A DNA stretch of 64,000 bases from Lathyrus oleraceus. Lineage: Eukaryota > Streptophyta > Magnoliopsida > Fabales > Fabaceae. Every line of letters starts with the position of its first letter. Position 1 is the stretch's first letter. Where the stretch lies: the NCBI RefSeq assembly GCF_024323335.1, contig NC_066581.1, positions 438,495,781-438,559,780 of the forward strand. The letters run 5' to 3'. A program made the translations under genes and the position numbers. Below the pieces are notes generated by a model that was given only the letters and a program-made list of their open reading frames with translations, was not told where the DNA came from and searched no databases. Shown one piece after another: positions 33,311 through 44,873 of this stretch.

Positions 33311-35678
33311 TGTCTTAGTTCGGCAAGTAACTGCATCTTAAGACTATGTTCTACATCTGTCATCCGTCAAAGATTCTTGTTCATTCATCGTCAACTGAAG
33401 GTTCAAATACATCGAATCCGGAATTGGTGGAGAAATGGTCATTATGTTTAATGTAGCCCTTTTCCAATATATATCACCAATTTCAAATTTGTAAAAATCT
33501 ATGGAGTCTTGCCATTTCCAGGCTACCATTCCATCAAATAAATTTAAGCCTTTATCCAATTATTTGCACTCTTATTTGTTTCTATTCAACAAATGTTTCG
33601 CATGTTTTAATTGATAAAATGTCATTGTTTTAAACAAATGAATTTTTCACAAACTGTTTTTAAACAAAGTGAACATTCGCAATGATAAAAAGATACTTAG
33701 GAGACTTTCAGTGCTCTCCCAAGGGTGGTATGATTCCCGACAGGGTAAGACATTTATTCATATCCCTGGCATTGGATTGTATCCTTTTTCTCTGGAACCT
33801 TCTGTGGTTTTTCTCTCGAGCAGAGTGCCTTTCTTGGCTTCTTCCCTTAGTGTTGGGAGGATTCATCCCTTTTCACTTCAACAGAACAATATTTTCTCTC
33901 CTCGTTTGTGTTATCTTTAGAAGATTTGTTTTGGTGGTGGGCCCCCAGAATCCCTTTATCCATCAGACAGACTCCCCAGTAGAGCTGCTCATGTGGTAGA
34001 AGTGGTCTCATATTAACTCCTGTCCCCGGTTGGAATGTTCATCGATTCCTCCCCTAGCAGAAGAGCAGTGGTACTTCCCTCTTCAGCAGGTGTGCCCTCG
34101 TTGGAAGGTTCGGTATTTGGTGGTTGATTCCCAGACTTCCTTCCTTTCCTCAGATAGATCCTCAACGGAGCTGTTGGTGTGTTGGATCTTATCTTTTATG
34201 ATGTTATCCCCTGCCGAGATATTGCTGTTTCTTGGCATGTCTAGATCCCTAGCAAGAGTGGTTGGTCTGTTGGACCTTATCTTTTATGATGTTATCTCCA
34301 ACAGAGATATTGTTGTTTCTCTGATCCACAGCAGAGTTTTTGGTGGTGGATTTTATCTGCGATAGTTCATCCCTAAGCAGAGTTGTTGGTATGATGGATC
34401 TTATCTATGATGACCGTTTCCCCAACCAGAGTTGCTTTTGTGACGGATTCTACTTGCACAATTAAGCATTTCTCGCCAGTTGAGAATGATGATTCATCCT
34501 TGCGATGATTTTGTGATTTCACTGCGCCCCGATCTTTTCTCCTCAATAGAGTGTGATCTCCAGTGGAATTCCCCAGTGGAGTTGCTGATTGGATTCCCCA
34601 GGAGAGTTGCTTGTGTGGCAAATTCTACTCGTGCGTTTTGTTCTCCTCAGCAGTGTCTGCCTGTGCAGTGGACTCTTTTCCCTAACCGGATTGATTGATG
34701 ATTCATCACTCAGAGATTGTTGTGATTCCTTGATATATCTGATTTCTCCTGCAAGATCTTTGCTTCCTAGCATCTTGGATCTCCAGCAGATTGGATACTC
34801 TCCATCGGAGTTTCTGGCTTTCTCTCTTGAGATGTAGTATCGGATGTTTGATTCATGGGTCTGTTTATGTCAGATATGTTTGTTTGTCAGCATTCATCAT
34901 ACATAAACCACGCATATACATGCATACTTATAACATTCAGATATTCATGTCGCATTTTTTGCCATATATCTTTTGTTGTTGTCTCCTGCTAGTCGGTGAT
35001 ATATTTTCCCAAAGCAGGTGGCTGTGTCTGATCCTTCAATATAGAGTCAGCCCCTTAAGCAGAAAGTGTCTATCTTTCATGCCATTTCCCCACTGAGTTC
35101 TATCCTCGTGGATGACGGTTGCTTCTGTTTCCTTCCAACACACACATTGGGATGGATTCCCCTATTGAGTTATATCCTTATTAGGATGAGTTTTGATTCA
35201 ATTTGCCTTTTTGGTTTGATCCTAAATTGGGCTTTGAGACTATTTTTTTTGGTGTCCCCTAGTAAGGTCACCAATATTATTCACCTTATCCTCAGCGGAT
35301 TTTCTTTGGCTTCTACCCACTAACCGATAGCTGTAAGTCCTATTTATTTGGTCATCTACCCAGCATAAGGTAGTTATAAATCCTACTTTCATCCCCTAGC
35401 AGAGGTAACCTTTGTGGTTCATTCTGGTTGATGGCGGATTTTGCGGTTTTCTACCCAGCATTCGGTAGTCGTAAATCCTATTGTTTCTCCCTCCCTATCG
35501 GAGTCTGTGCCTCCCCGCGGTATAAATGAATGACGGCTCAGTAACTGGCATTCATTCATCTTATCCCCAGCGGAGCTTGCGGTTTTCTACCCAGTATTCG
35601 GTAGTTGTAAACCCTATCCCTATCCTCAGCTGAGTCTTTGGTCTTCTACCCAGCACCCGGTAGTTATAAACCCTAGCT

Positions 35679-35866
35679 TTTCCCCTTGCAGAGTTAACCT
35701 TGTTGTTCATCCCAACCGATGACGGTTACTCTTCTGTGGTTTTCTATCCAGTCCCCGGTAGTTGTAAACCCTAGCTTTTCCCCTTGCAGAGTTAACCTTG
35801 TTGTTCATCCCAACCGATGACGGTTACTCTCCGTGGTTTTCTACCCATTCTTCGATAGATGTAATC
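35679..35866 (+). repeat. about 96-bp tandem duplication in B 3' UTR
   Basis: Two adjacent units begin AGCTTTTCCCCTTGCAGAG at about 35679 and 35775, each with CATCCCAACCGATGACGGTTACTCT and a terminal hairpin of the CTAYC/GRTAG type. Nearly identical over the first 75 bases. Confidence 0.88.
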
Positions 35867-36058
35867 CCCTCTTTGTTGGTTATCATTATCCAGTATTCGG
35901 TATTGATATTCCTTCCTTCTTGTGGATGTTTGCTTCGAGTAAGCAAATTTATTCCTAGCGGGTCCTCTTTCATTTACCGTTTTCCGGTAATGTTTGTTGT
36001 TTCCCCTTTGATTGGCCATCTTTACATACCTAGTTTGGTATCCCGATGCCTTTCTTTT

Positions 36059-37090
36059 CGGACAATTTATCCTTTGTTAACTAACAACCCGGTTGTGGAT
36101 AATCTTCCATGCGAGTATATTATATATGTTTTGACGGCAATAGATAATATATCTCATGCACTCCTTTGGTCGAAGTCTTTTGTTGGTCTTCCCCAATTGA
36201 GTAAGATTCGTATTCCTTGTGGAGTCGAATGTCCATCCTATAAACAAGTTTGCTTTTCCAGCTTTTTTCAGGATGATGAGTGTGTTGGCACACAAACCAA
36301 TTCACGTTTCGGATGATTTATCCTTTGTTAACCTACAACCCGGTTGTGGATAATCTTCCATGCGAGTATATTATCTACGTTTTGACGGCAATAGATAATA
36401 TATCTCATGCACTCTTCGGTCGAAGCCTTTTGTGTTTCCCCAGTTGAATAAGATTCGTTGTCCCTTTGCGGAATCGAATATTCATTCTACCCCATTTTGT
36501 TTGGATATTTGCCTTGTTTGCGCAATTTATCCCCAGTGAGTCATCTTTCGTCTACCCTGTTGTTGTTGGTAACGATTGTCTCTCCGTTTCGGTCGATTTA
36601 TCCTTTGTTAACCTACAACCCGGTTGTGGATAATCTTCCATGTGAGTATATTATCTACGTTTTAACGGGAATAGATAATATATCTCATGCACTCCTTTGG
36701 TCGAAGTCTTTTGTTGCTCTTCCCCAATTGAGTAAGATTCGTATTCCTTGTGGAGTCGAATGTCCATCCTATAAACAAGTATGCTTTTCCAGCTTTCTTC
36801 AGGATGATGAGTGTGTTGGCACACAAACCAATTCACGTTTCGGTCGATTTATCCTTTGTTAACCTACAACCCAGTTGTGGATAATCTTCCATGCGAGTAT
36901 ATTATCTATGTTTTGACGGCAATAGATAATATGTCTCATGCACTCTTTTGTTGAAGCCTTGCGGTCTTTCCTCAGTCGAGTAAGATTCGTATTCCTTGTG
37001 GAATCGAATGTCCGTCCTATAAACAAGTCTGCTTTTCCAGCTTTCTTCAGGATGATGAGTGTTTTGGCACACACACCAATTCACGCCTTG
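36059..37090 (+). repeat. four-unit 250-280 bp tandem array
   Basis: Units begin CGGNCRATTTATCCTTTGTT at 36059, 36310, 36590 and 36841; lengths are 251, 280, 251 and about 250. Units 1 and 3 differ at only about nine positions, and unit 2 has a distinct second half. This higher-order pattern (A-B-A'-A'') suggests duplication of a two-unit block. Ogre 3' UTR repeats are known to give rise to satellite families such as those found in pea. Confidence 0.92.
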
Positions 37091-39004
37091 GTCGGTCACC
37101 TATTATATACCTACTACCCGGTATCCCTGGTGTTCCTTCCTTTCTGCTCCCTATTATGACCTTGGTCCCCTGTGGAGTCAGATTTCCCTGAGTTGAAACA
37201 TACCTTTTTCAGGTCTTCCTCAGATGACTTGGTCGATTGATATCTCTCACCCGTATACCGGTCTTAGATATTCATTCTTCCCGAGCTTGTTGCCCACTAA
37301 CCGGTAACACCTCATCCTTTTGCTTCCCCTGGAGAGTCTCTTAGATTTCCCCAGCAGAGTTGTTGTTGTGATTCGCTTTTTGCTGTGTTGGCATACTCCC
37401 CAGTACATGCACTTTCCCCAGCTCGAGTCCGGATTTTTATCGGAAGCATCCTTTGTGGATAGTTATGCTGTGTTGGCATATTACCCATCACACGCATCTT
37501 TGAGTCAGCTTGAGCCTTTCCATCGGATGTGTTTCCCTTCGGAATTCTTCTCCCCAGTAAAGTCTCCAGTTTCAAGTCGTGTCCTGCTCACGCATTTTTC
37601 TTTTTCTTATCCCCATAAGAGTCCCGTTAGAGTCTCTGTTCCATCAGTGAGTGTATTACTCCTATGGATTTTCAATTTCTCCTAATTTCTTTTCTTCTTT
37701 GTGGACCCATATCCCCATAGAGATAGTTTGTTTTGCATACATACATTTGCATCATGAGGTCTCTCAGGGACCAAAATTTGTCTCATTGTTGTTATTTAAG
37801 CCCATTCTACCTCGTCGAGATGAAGATTTTAACCTTCATTTCTCCGGCTAGAATGACCTTAAATAGGGGCATCTGTAAGACCCCAATTTTGTCTCTAAGA
37901 TCCCTCATGGCATCATAGCATCTCATAGCTTAAGCCTTAAGTATCTTTGAGCATCTTGGCTTCCTTTCCCTTTGGGTTGGGATCTCCTGAGAGTGGTTGA
38001 GATCACCAGGAATGTTTGCATTGTATATCGTTGCTTTTCTTGTTTTAATCACTAACCAAAAGCACAAAAAATATGTCATCTAACATTTTGTTTTGCAGTC
38101 TAAGCAAGCACAGGTCAAGCAATTCAAGAGCATCCATTGTACAAGAGTTGAGATATTTTACTTGAGATGAGGACCACATGATATTATATTGAGCTTATAT
38201 GAGCTAGGTTTCACTTTGAAGCAATATCCCCAAGTGGTAAAGGCTCAAGTTCATCAGTCATGTCCAGGTCATCTAAGGACCAAATAATCAATTGTGCAGA
38301 TAACTAAGGGCTTTGAGGTGGGGGAAATGATTTAAGACATCCCATTCATGTTCAAACAAGGCCTATTCATCATGTCAAACATCTATCTTGAAGATTTTGA
38401 AGTCATGGCAAAAGTTTCCAAAAATGGAAAGTGACCTGTAATTTCAAGTTTCCAAAAATGGTAAGTTTTTGGTCCACATTCAACTTAACTTTCCAACACC
38501 AAAGAAGCTTAAAATTAAATTTTGGTGAATATGAAAGTTGAAGATGTTTCTCTCCTATTTTCAAAAAGTCCTATATCATGTCCATCTGACAATTGGTTGA
38601 GAAGTTATGGCCAAGAGATTACCAAGTATGCATGGAAGTTCAAAATTGCATAACTTTTGATTCAAAACTCCAAATTGGTCGACTCTTTTTGTAAAATGCT
38701 CCTTGTGACCAAGAGATTCCAAATGAATCATTGCCTTGCATGAAAGAAGATCACATGACCACTTGTGCATACATATGCATTTTGGAGGGAAATTCAATAA
38801 TTTGAAATTGGATGATCATACAAGCCAACTAACACTTCCATGATGATTATTGGATGATTTCAAGTGAATACAAGGCTCAGCATGGCACTATTCACGTGTA
38901 GCATGTACATGCTAAGCACACTTGCAATTTTGCAAAACACCTCATATTTCTCTAATCAAGTTTAGCTAAGGCAAATTGAGATTAGCACAGTCATTAACAC
39001 ATGA

Positions 39005-39012
39005 TATAAAAG
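39005..39012 (+). promoter_or_regulatory. TATA box of LTR B
   Basis: TATAAAAG about 1.13 kb into the LTR, followed within about 60 bases by a region rich in CTCTC, as in the other LTRs. Confidence 0.55.
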
Positions 39013-41655
39013 CTAAACCATAACTGTTTTTCAGAAGAAGCATTTTTAGATCCAAAATTTCCATTCCCTCCAAAATTTCTCTCTCTTCGAATCTCTCTAT
39101 TCTTCACACAAACCTTGATTCTCTTTGCATATTCTTACTTCTGGAAAAATTCTAAGCAAGATTCAACCATTGGATTGGATAATTGAGCTTGATTTGAGCA
39201 GATTGAACGCATGAACATGAAGATGGATTGTTGAATTTGAGCTAGATCCAAGCTGTTTCCATTGCTAATTCTTGCACAAAGCTTCATTAGAGGATAAAGG
39301 AAATAGATCTGGAAGTTTTGGAAGCTTGAACACACGATTTCAGTGCACTGCAATTTCAGGTAAGTGAAATTCGATCCTCTTATTTTTCCTTTTTCTTGCC
39401 ATAAACATGTAGATCTTGCATCACTGAGCATGCTGATATGATTTGTTTTAAAAATGGATGAGTATTGAGCCTGATATATGAACTGGAATTTTTGATGTCA
39501 ATAATGTTTCCCTTCGATCCGTGCGTGTTAGTGAGATTTAGGTTGACTGAATATGATATTCAGATTCTACGTTGAAAAACCTTTCGAACGGTACCGGTTT
39601 CTTTGATTTCTGGAAAAAAATTGTGTTGCTCCGCCGGATTCCCACCGGAGAAGACGACCGGAACTACTGTTCCGGCGTCTGCAACTGTTGCTAGGGTTTT
39701 ACCTGCGGATTCATGAAACGCTGCGTTTCATGTGGATGCTTTGAGTCTTGGTGCATGCGTTCGATCCCTGGCCGATGTGTTTTCAAAATTTCGCTTGAAT
39801 TCCTCATTTCCCTTGCTTGTGTGTCTGCTGACTGTGCGCTGGCGTGTTATTTCCATTGGCCACCATAGCTTTGACCTTGCCATGTGTTTGGTTGACCGCT
39901 TATTGTACATGCGACTGTGTATTAGTGGTACGGTGCGTTTTGCCTTTGAATATGGACCGTGTGATGTTGATTTCACGCTTAATCTGATGGACATGATTAA
40001 TCTGAATTTTATTTCAAATAATATTTTCCCTCCATTCATTTCATTATTTCATTTTATTTTCTTCAACTTCAAGAAATCATAAAAAATAGTAGAAATGTCC
40101 AATTTGATCTCAATTTTTTTCACATTCTTGTTTTGATTTCTACTTTTTTATAGGATTTATTTCATGATTTGTGGATTGCTGGATTTTTAATCTGTGATTT
40201 TTGTTTGAATCATGTGCAAACTTGATATGTCATGATAAATGCTTTGTGAAATGCTCATTTTTTATCGATTTGAAATTTTGCATGCTTGATCCTCACATGT
40301 GGTATGATTTTTGAGCTTTGGTTTGAGATTTTTATCATATGCTATCACTGTTTTGGACACATGAAGATATGGTGTGACAATTTGTGTCACATTTTTGATA
40401 TTCAATTTGTGCATTTTTGTTTACCTATCATTTGAACTCTACTGGATCTAATTTTTTGCACATTGATTGTTCATAAGGTGATTAGCTTGCATAAAAAATT
40501 TCATAGCCATTTGATGCATTTCTGTTTTGATTTGGATTTTCTAATTTGATTGTCCATTTTATGCTCATTTGCTTGCCCTTGCTTTTCATTGATCGTTTGA
40601 TGCCTTTACCATGTGAATTGATGTTGGTCCTTTTGAGGACATCTTATGACATGTTTGAACTTGCTTTGTGCAAAATATTGACTTCTTTTTTGATCATTTG
40701 GTTTGGTTTTGAACCTAGTCTTTGTACTAGTGTTTTGTACATAAACTAATTGTGCTTTGTGTTTCAGGTTTGGACATTTAGCATTGATGATTGGTTTGGT
40801 CTCACTTTGTGAGATACAAATAATTTGAATTCTAACACATTGCTGTTTTGTAGGATTCTAAGTGATAGGCTTGAGCTCATTGCTTCACTTGATTGCTTGA
40901 CCATTGCTCATTGACTTGTATAACAGTTGCACTGTTTGCCTGTTTGTTTTCTGTCTGAGATATTAACTGTTTAGCTTTTGTACAGGTACATTAGTTGCTT
41001 GCTTTTAGCTCTTGCTTGAGATTTGGATTATGGTTGATACACCACTTAGGTAGCTACTCTCTTACTCCATGTAGTCTGGAAGTCCTGTCACCTTTTTGGC
41101 AGGCATTTTGGCTGAAGTCCTCCTTATGAGGCTCTGTTTGTGATTGTTTACATTTGTGCCAAAGACCTCTAAATGAGGCATGTTACTTGATAAGTCCTCC
41201 TAAGTGAAGACGCAATTGACAGATAGAAGGGATTAGCAATCAATCCCCTGTTATTCAGTGAGTCGTTCATTATGCCCGCACTACGTGCTGATGCTCTTGA
41301 ACAAACTCCCAATATCTTTGTCTAGTGTCTGTCAAGTGGAATAGGATCCCACATTCTGGATCCCCATGCTTTCTTTGTCATAAGCTCACCCAGGCCAGGG
41401 TTAAGAGCATGAGGTCTCATCCTCATTTTTCCATATTTCATCAGCTTCACCCTAACTCTCAATGTTAGTGGTTAAGAGCTCACACATTACCTGATACAGT
41501 TTGGCTTGTTTGTCGAGGTTGATATGACCCCTCTTGACTAAAGCCCACCTATTTGATTGAGCCTCTTGTCTGTATATAGTGTGTGATGCATTGTTTGCTT
41601 GATTGCTTTGCATGTGTTTGCTTTTGCTCATTTGTTTGTTTTGAGGAGTCGGATC

Positions 41656-41790
41656 TAAGTCCATCTATTGGCATTCTGTTTCCGTTTTGTTTGTTTTGTG
41701 GAGTTGGATGTAAGCCCATCTATTGGCATTCTGTTTCCAGTTTTTTTGTTAGGAGTTGGATGTAAGTCCATTGATTGGCATTCTGTTTCC
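41656..41790 (+). repeat. three-unit tandem array in LTR B
   Basis: TAAGTCCATCTATTGGC-type cores at 41656, 41711 and 41763 (periods 55 and 52 bp). Related to the six-unit array at 18401 in A. Confidence 0.88.
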
Positions 41791-42829
41791 TCTTTCTGTG
41801 GTTCTCTTATGAGACTTGCTTATTGTTTATACGTTGTGTTGCCTTATTCCAAAGGAACTTACTTGGATCATCTCTATGATCTCGAGAAAGGAACTCCTAT
41901 TTGTGGTTTTATTTCCTTAACCCTCAGCTCATGCATGCTTAAAATTGATCCTTTTTCATCCTTCACCCAAACCAAAAACTTTTGTGTAATCATTCGACTT
42001 GTTTTCCACATTAGAAACCTAAGCCTTAGGCTTTTGATTTTCAAACTTTCTTTTCATAATACTCATTTTGAATTGAATCTTTAAATCAACTTTGACCATT
42101 TTTGTACATACTTATAATTGGTTAATGCAACCCACTCAAATGTCTCTTTTGTGGCTCCATGCCCACTTCTTAATCAAACTTTTCATAACCTTTAGCTATT
42201 AGGTTTAAGTTATCTTTGTGGTAGATATAATACTCACCTATGTCCTTAGTGATTGGACAATAAGTCTTCCATGCTTATTATAGGGCATAATCCCTCTTTA
42301 GCATGTCGAAGTTATCCTCACATGGTGGACTTGTGGTTTCAGGTCGAGTTTTCTCCCTTTGATAACAAAAGACCTTAAGGCTTTTGGACCAATCAATCCA
42401 CTCACTATTTTGAAATCTTTTACCCGAACTACGGGGTTTTGATCCTTATCTTTCATGAGAGGGTACGTAGGCAATGGGTTCATCCATCCAAACACAAAAT
42501 GTAAATAAACTTGTATATTCTTTTCTCATCTCTTAAATCATGTTTGCACAAATAAATTTCATAAACAATAACCTTTTGCAACAAGCGTGAAAAGGGTTCC
42601 CTAGGAGTACCTAGGATGCATTGTGTGCCTAACACCTTCCCATTGCTTAACCAACCCTCTTACCCAGATCTCTGACCCTCTTTTACTAGTTTTGTTTGTA
42701 AAACTTTTAGGTTTTTGTTCGCTTTCTAACCATTCCTTTGGATAAATAGAAGTGCGATGGCGACTCGACTTTGTATGATTTACCTTGGATTTAGTTAATA
42801 TCTCTAATGGTAACGAATACACCGCTACA

Positions 42830-43338
42830 TATAGGATATGATGATTGACTCATTAACCCATAATACTCTCAAGAGAAACTCGTCTGAGTGTAGTATCGGG
42901 TAACAATTGTTATCAGGTCTACCACTGAATAGTCTCTGCACTACGTCCTAAATAAGCCAAGTTGGGTTAAATGTTCTATGGTCCTCATCTTCTCGGACCC
43001 CATTCAGAGAAAGTAATGCGTAACCACAAATAACTTGTGTGACATTAGTAACTCCAAAAGGGTCTCCACTAAGTAGATGGGTCTCAAGCCAACTTGTTAA
43101 GGACTACTCCACACAAGTTGAACATGACTATACCATCCTCCTATCTTAATTGCACTCAAGTTCGGGTTAGAACTTATCTCACCACTCAGAGATCACCAAG
43201 CACAACAAGCAGATTATATCACACAAACAAGTATACAAACATCAAATATAAAAACATCAAATATACAATTATGTACACATAAAAAAGTAGGCTAAACCCA
43301 CTGAGGACTACTCCTCAGCACAATCACCACTTAATTTT
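42830..43338 (-). other. Ogre 5' leader fragment (copy I)
   Basis: Minus-strand leader adjacent to the LTR of copy I. It aligns with D's leader (about 2080-2574). The part that would carry the conserved hairpin is missing because LTR B begins at 42829. It should continue into the ORF1/gag block at 15092-16238. Confidence 0.8.
43312..43329 (-). other. degenerate Ogre primer binding site (copy I)
   Basis: The reverse complement matches TGGCGACTCTGCTGGGGA with three differences and sits nine bases inside the LTR end. It has decayed further than those of A, C and F, which fits an older copy. Confidence 0.7.
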
Positions 43339-44873
43339 TGTAGCGGTAAGTTCATGACCATTAAGTTATGGATAAACTTAACATCAATAAAAGCAGAGTT
43401 TCCACCACACTTTTATTGTTTCCAAAGAAAAAGGGAAAAGTACGAACAAACCCCAAAGATAAGAAGTTTTCAAATCAAAACTAATAAAATGCCAGAGATT
43501 ACAGGTAAGGGGGTTGATTACACAGAGGGACGGTGTTAGCACCCAAAGTGTCCTAGGTACTCCTAGGGAGCCCTTTTTTATGTGTGAAGTGTTTTTGGTA
43601 TAAAAGATGTTTGAGAAAAATAGAGTGTGGGGATGAGAAGTGAATATGTTAATTATATTTTTGTGTTTGACAAGACCTTCGCTCTTGTTCCTGCGTACCA
43701 AAATAAAATGAGGGATCAAAACCTCGTAGTTTGTGGTATCAATTTCAAAAATGAGTGAATTGATTTTAATCAAAAAATTAAGTGAAAAGAGGCACAAAAG
43801 GACCAAATGTTTGAATGAGTGTTAGTTCTTTTTGTCTTTTGAAATTTTAAGTCAAATATGTTTAAGTTTATTTACAAGTTTAATTTAAGAAAGAGTTTTG
43901 AAAATTCAATGGCATAAGGCCAAAGTTTATAATTTGAAAATAAGGTCTATGTGCGAAATGACAAGCAAAAAAGTTTTTGAAAAGGGGGAGAGATTTTGAA
44001 ATTTAAGAAGTGGGAGGAGATGAAGAGACAAATCCTAAGCATAAAATTAAAAGCGAAGAGTTGAAAAGATCTGACCAATGGGATGTAATCCATCAAACAA
44101 GAATGTCATATAGAAAACTCACTTTCACTTTGGACTTTAATCAAGAAATAATTGGAAAATCAATTAGTAATATTAAGCATCATGAAGACCAGGGCATCAA
44201 ATAAAGATATCCATATCCAAGCAAGCAAATCCCACAACTAGCAATCTTCTTTATCTTCTCATGCATCAAATGAAATACTCCTTGATTAGCTCATAACAAG
44301 GAATTAGGCATGAGATCAAAATAACAATTGCATCAAGACCATGTAGCAAATGACTTCAAGTAGATCCCAATACTTGCATCAGATGAAAGCTCAAATCACA
44401 ATCACTTAGTCTCAGAAAAGTTGGCATTGGCCAAGTCCATTTGCATATGGAATGTTGCCTAATCCTAAGTCCAAAAGTTTAGATCAAATCCCAACCGTCC
44501 ACACAAATATTTTTTAGGGTTTTTGTTGTTTATTAAGTATTTTAAGGTCCTAAGACCACAAACACAAACAAAATACACAAACAAATATATACAATCACAA
44601 TATATGGCTCAAATGAGCAAAGTGAAACTGACATACACATAAACAAGTTAAATGTAATGTAAATGGAAAATGAATAGTAATTACTAGAAATTAAATTGCA
44701 TAAAGTAAATGACTTGAAAGTAAAGCAATATTAATAAGATTTTAGTGGAGTTTTTCTTTTCAATTGATTAAGTCATTCTTTGGAGAACACTCAACCATCT
44801 ATTCACACGCATGGATCCTTGAACCAAGACATCTTCCAAAGGAAGAAAAAAAGGCCAAGTTTCCACACAATAC
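43339..44873 (-). mobile_element. Ogre LTR, piece 1 of 3 (copy I)
   Basis: The 3' third of a minus-strand LTR. 43339 is its end (rev. CGCTACA, here CGCTACAAAA), and 44873 corresponds to about 13637 in LTR E. It is interrupted at 44873/44874 by the 5' LTR of copy F. The pieces at about 52560-53579 and 57772-59701 complete the same LTR. Confidence 0.83.

Larger units (their letters stand above)
33311..37873 (+). other. Ogre 3' UTR with repeats (copy B)
   Basis: About 4.6 kb of non-coding 3' UTR from a second element. Its start (33322-33760) matches A at 29595-30030 and its end matches A at 30600-31095, with about 3 kb of extra repeats between. Blocks: CCCCAGTAGAGTTG-type units (33900-34800), a part shared with E (34890-35140), CTACC-N8-GGTAG hairpin units (35350-35860), and the four-unit satellite-like array (36059-37090). 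ORFs of 172 and 134 codons at 35798-36316 and 36458-36862 are repeat translations. No coding domain of copy B is present. Confidence 0.85.
37874..42829 (+). mobile_element. Ogre LTR, complete (3' LTR of copy B)
   Basis: A 4,956-bp LTR from TGTAAGACCCC to ...CCGCTACA. It follows B's 3' UTR and the AAATAGGGGCATC tract, so it is a 3' LTR. It is clearly diverged from A's LTR (roughly 80 percent in the parts I compared), so B is not A's own end. TATA box 39005-39012; three-unit AAGTCC array from 41656; CCTAGG block near 42598-42616. To its right lies TATAG and then reversed leader sequence of copy I. No genes inside. Confidence 0.9.

Noticed and set aside
35798..36862. ORFs of 172 and 134 codons with similar C-termini
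   Set aside because: They follow the 250-280 bp tandem units; the same protein end appears because the DNA is repeated.
36059..37090. Centromere-type satellite
   Set aside because: Only four units and clearly inside an Ogre 3' UTR; called a possible satellite seed instead.
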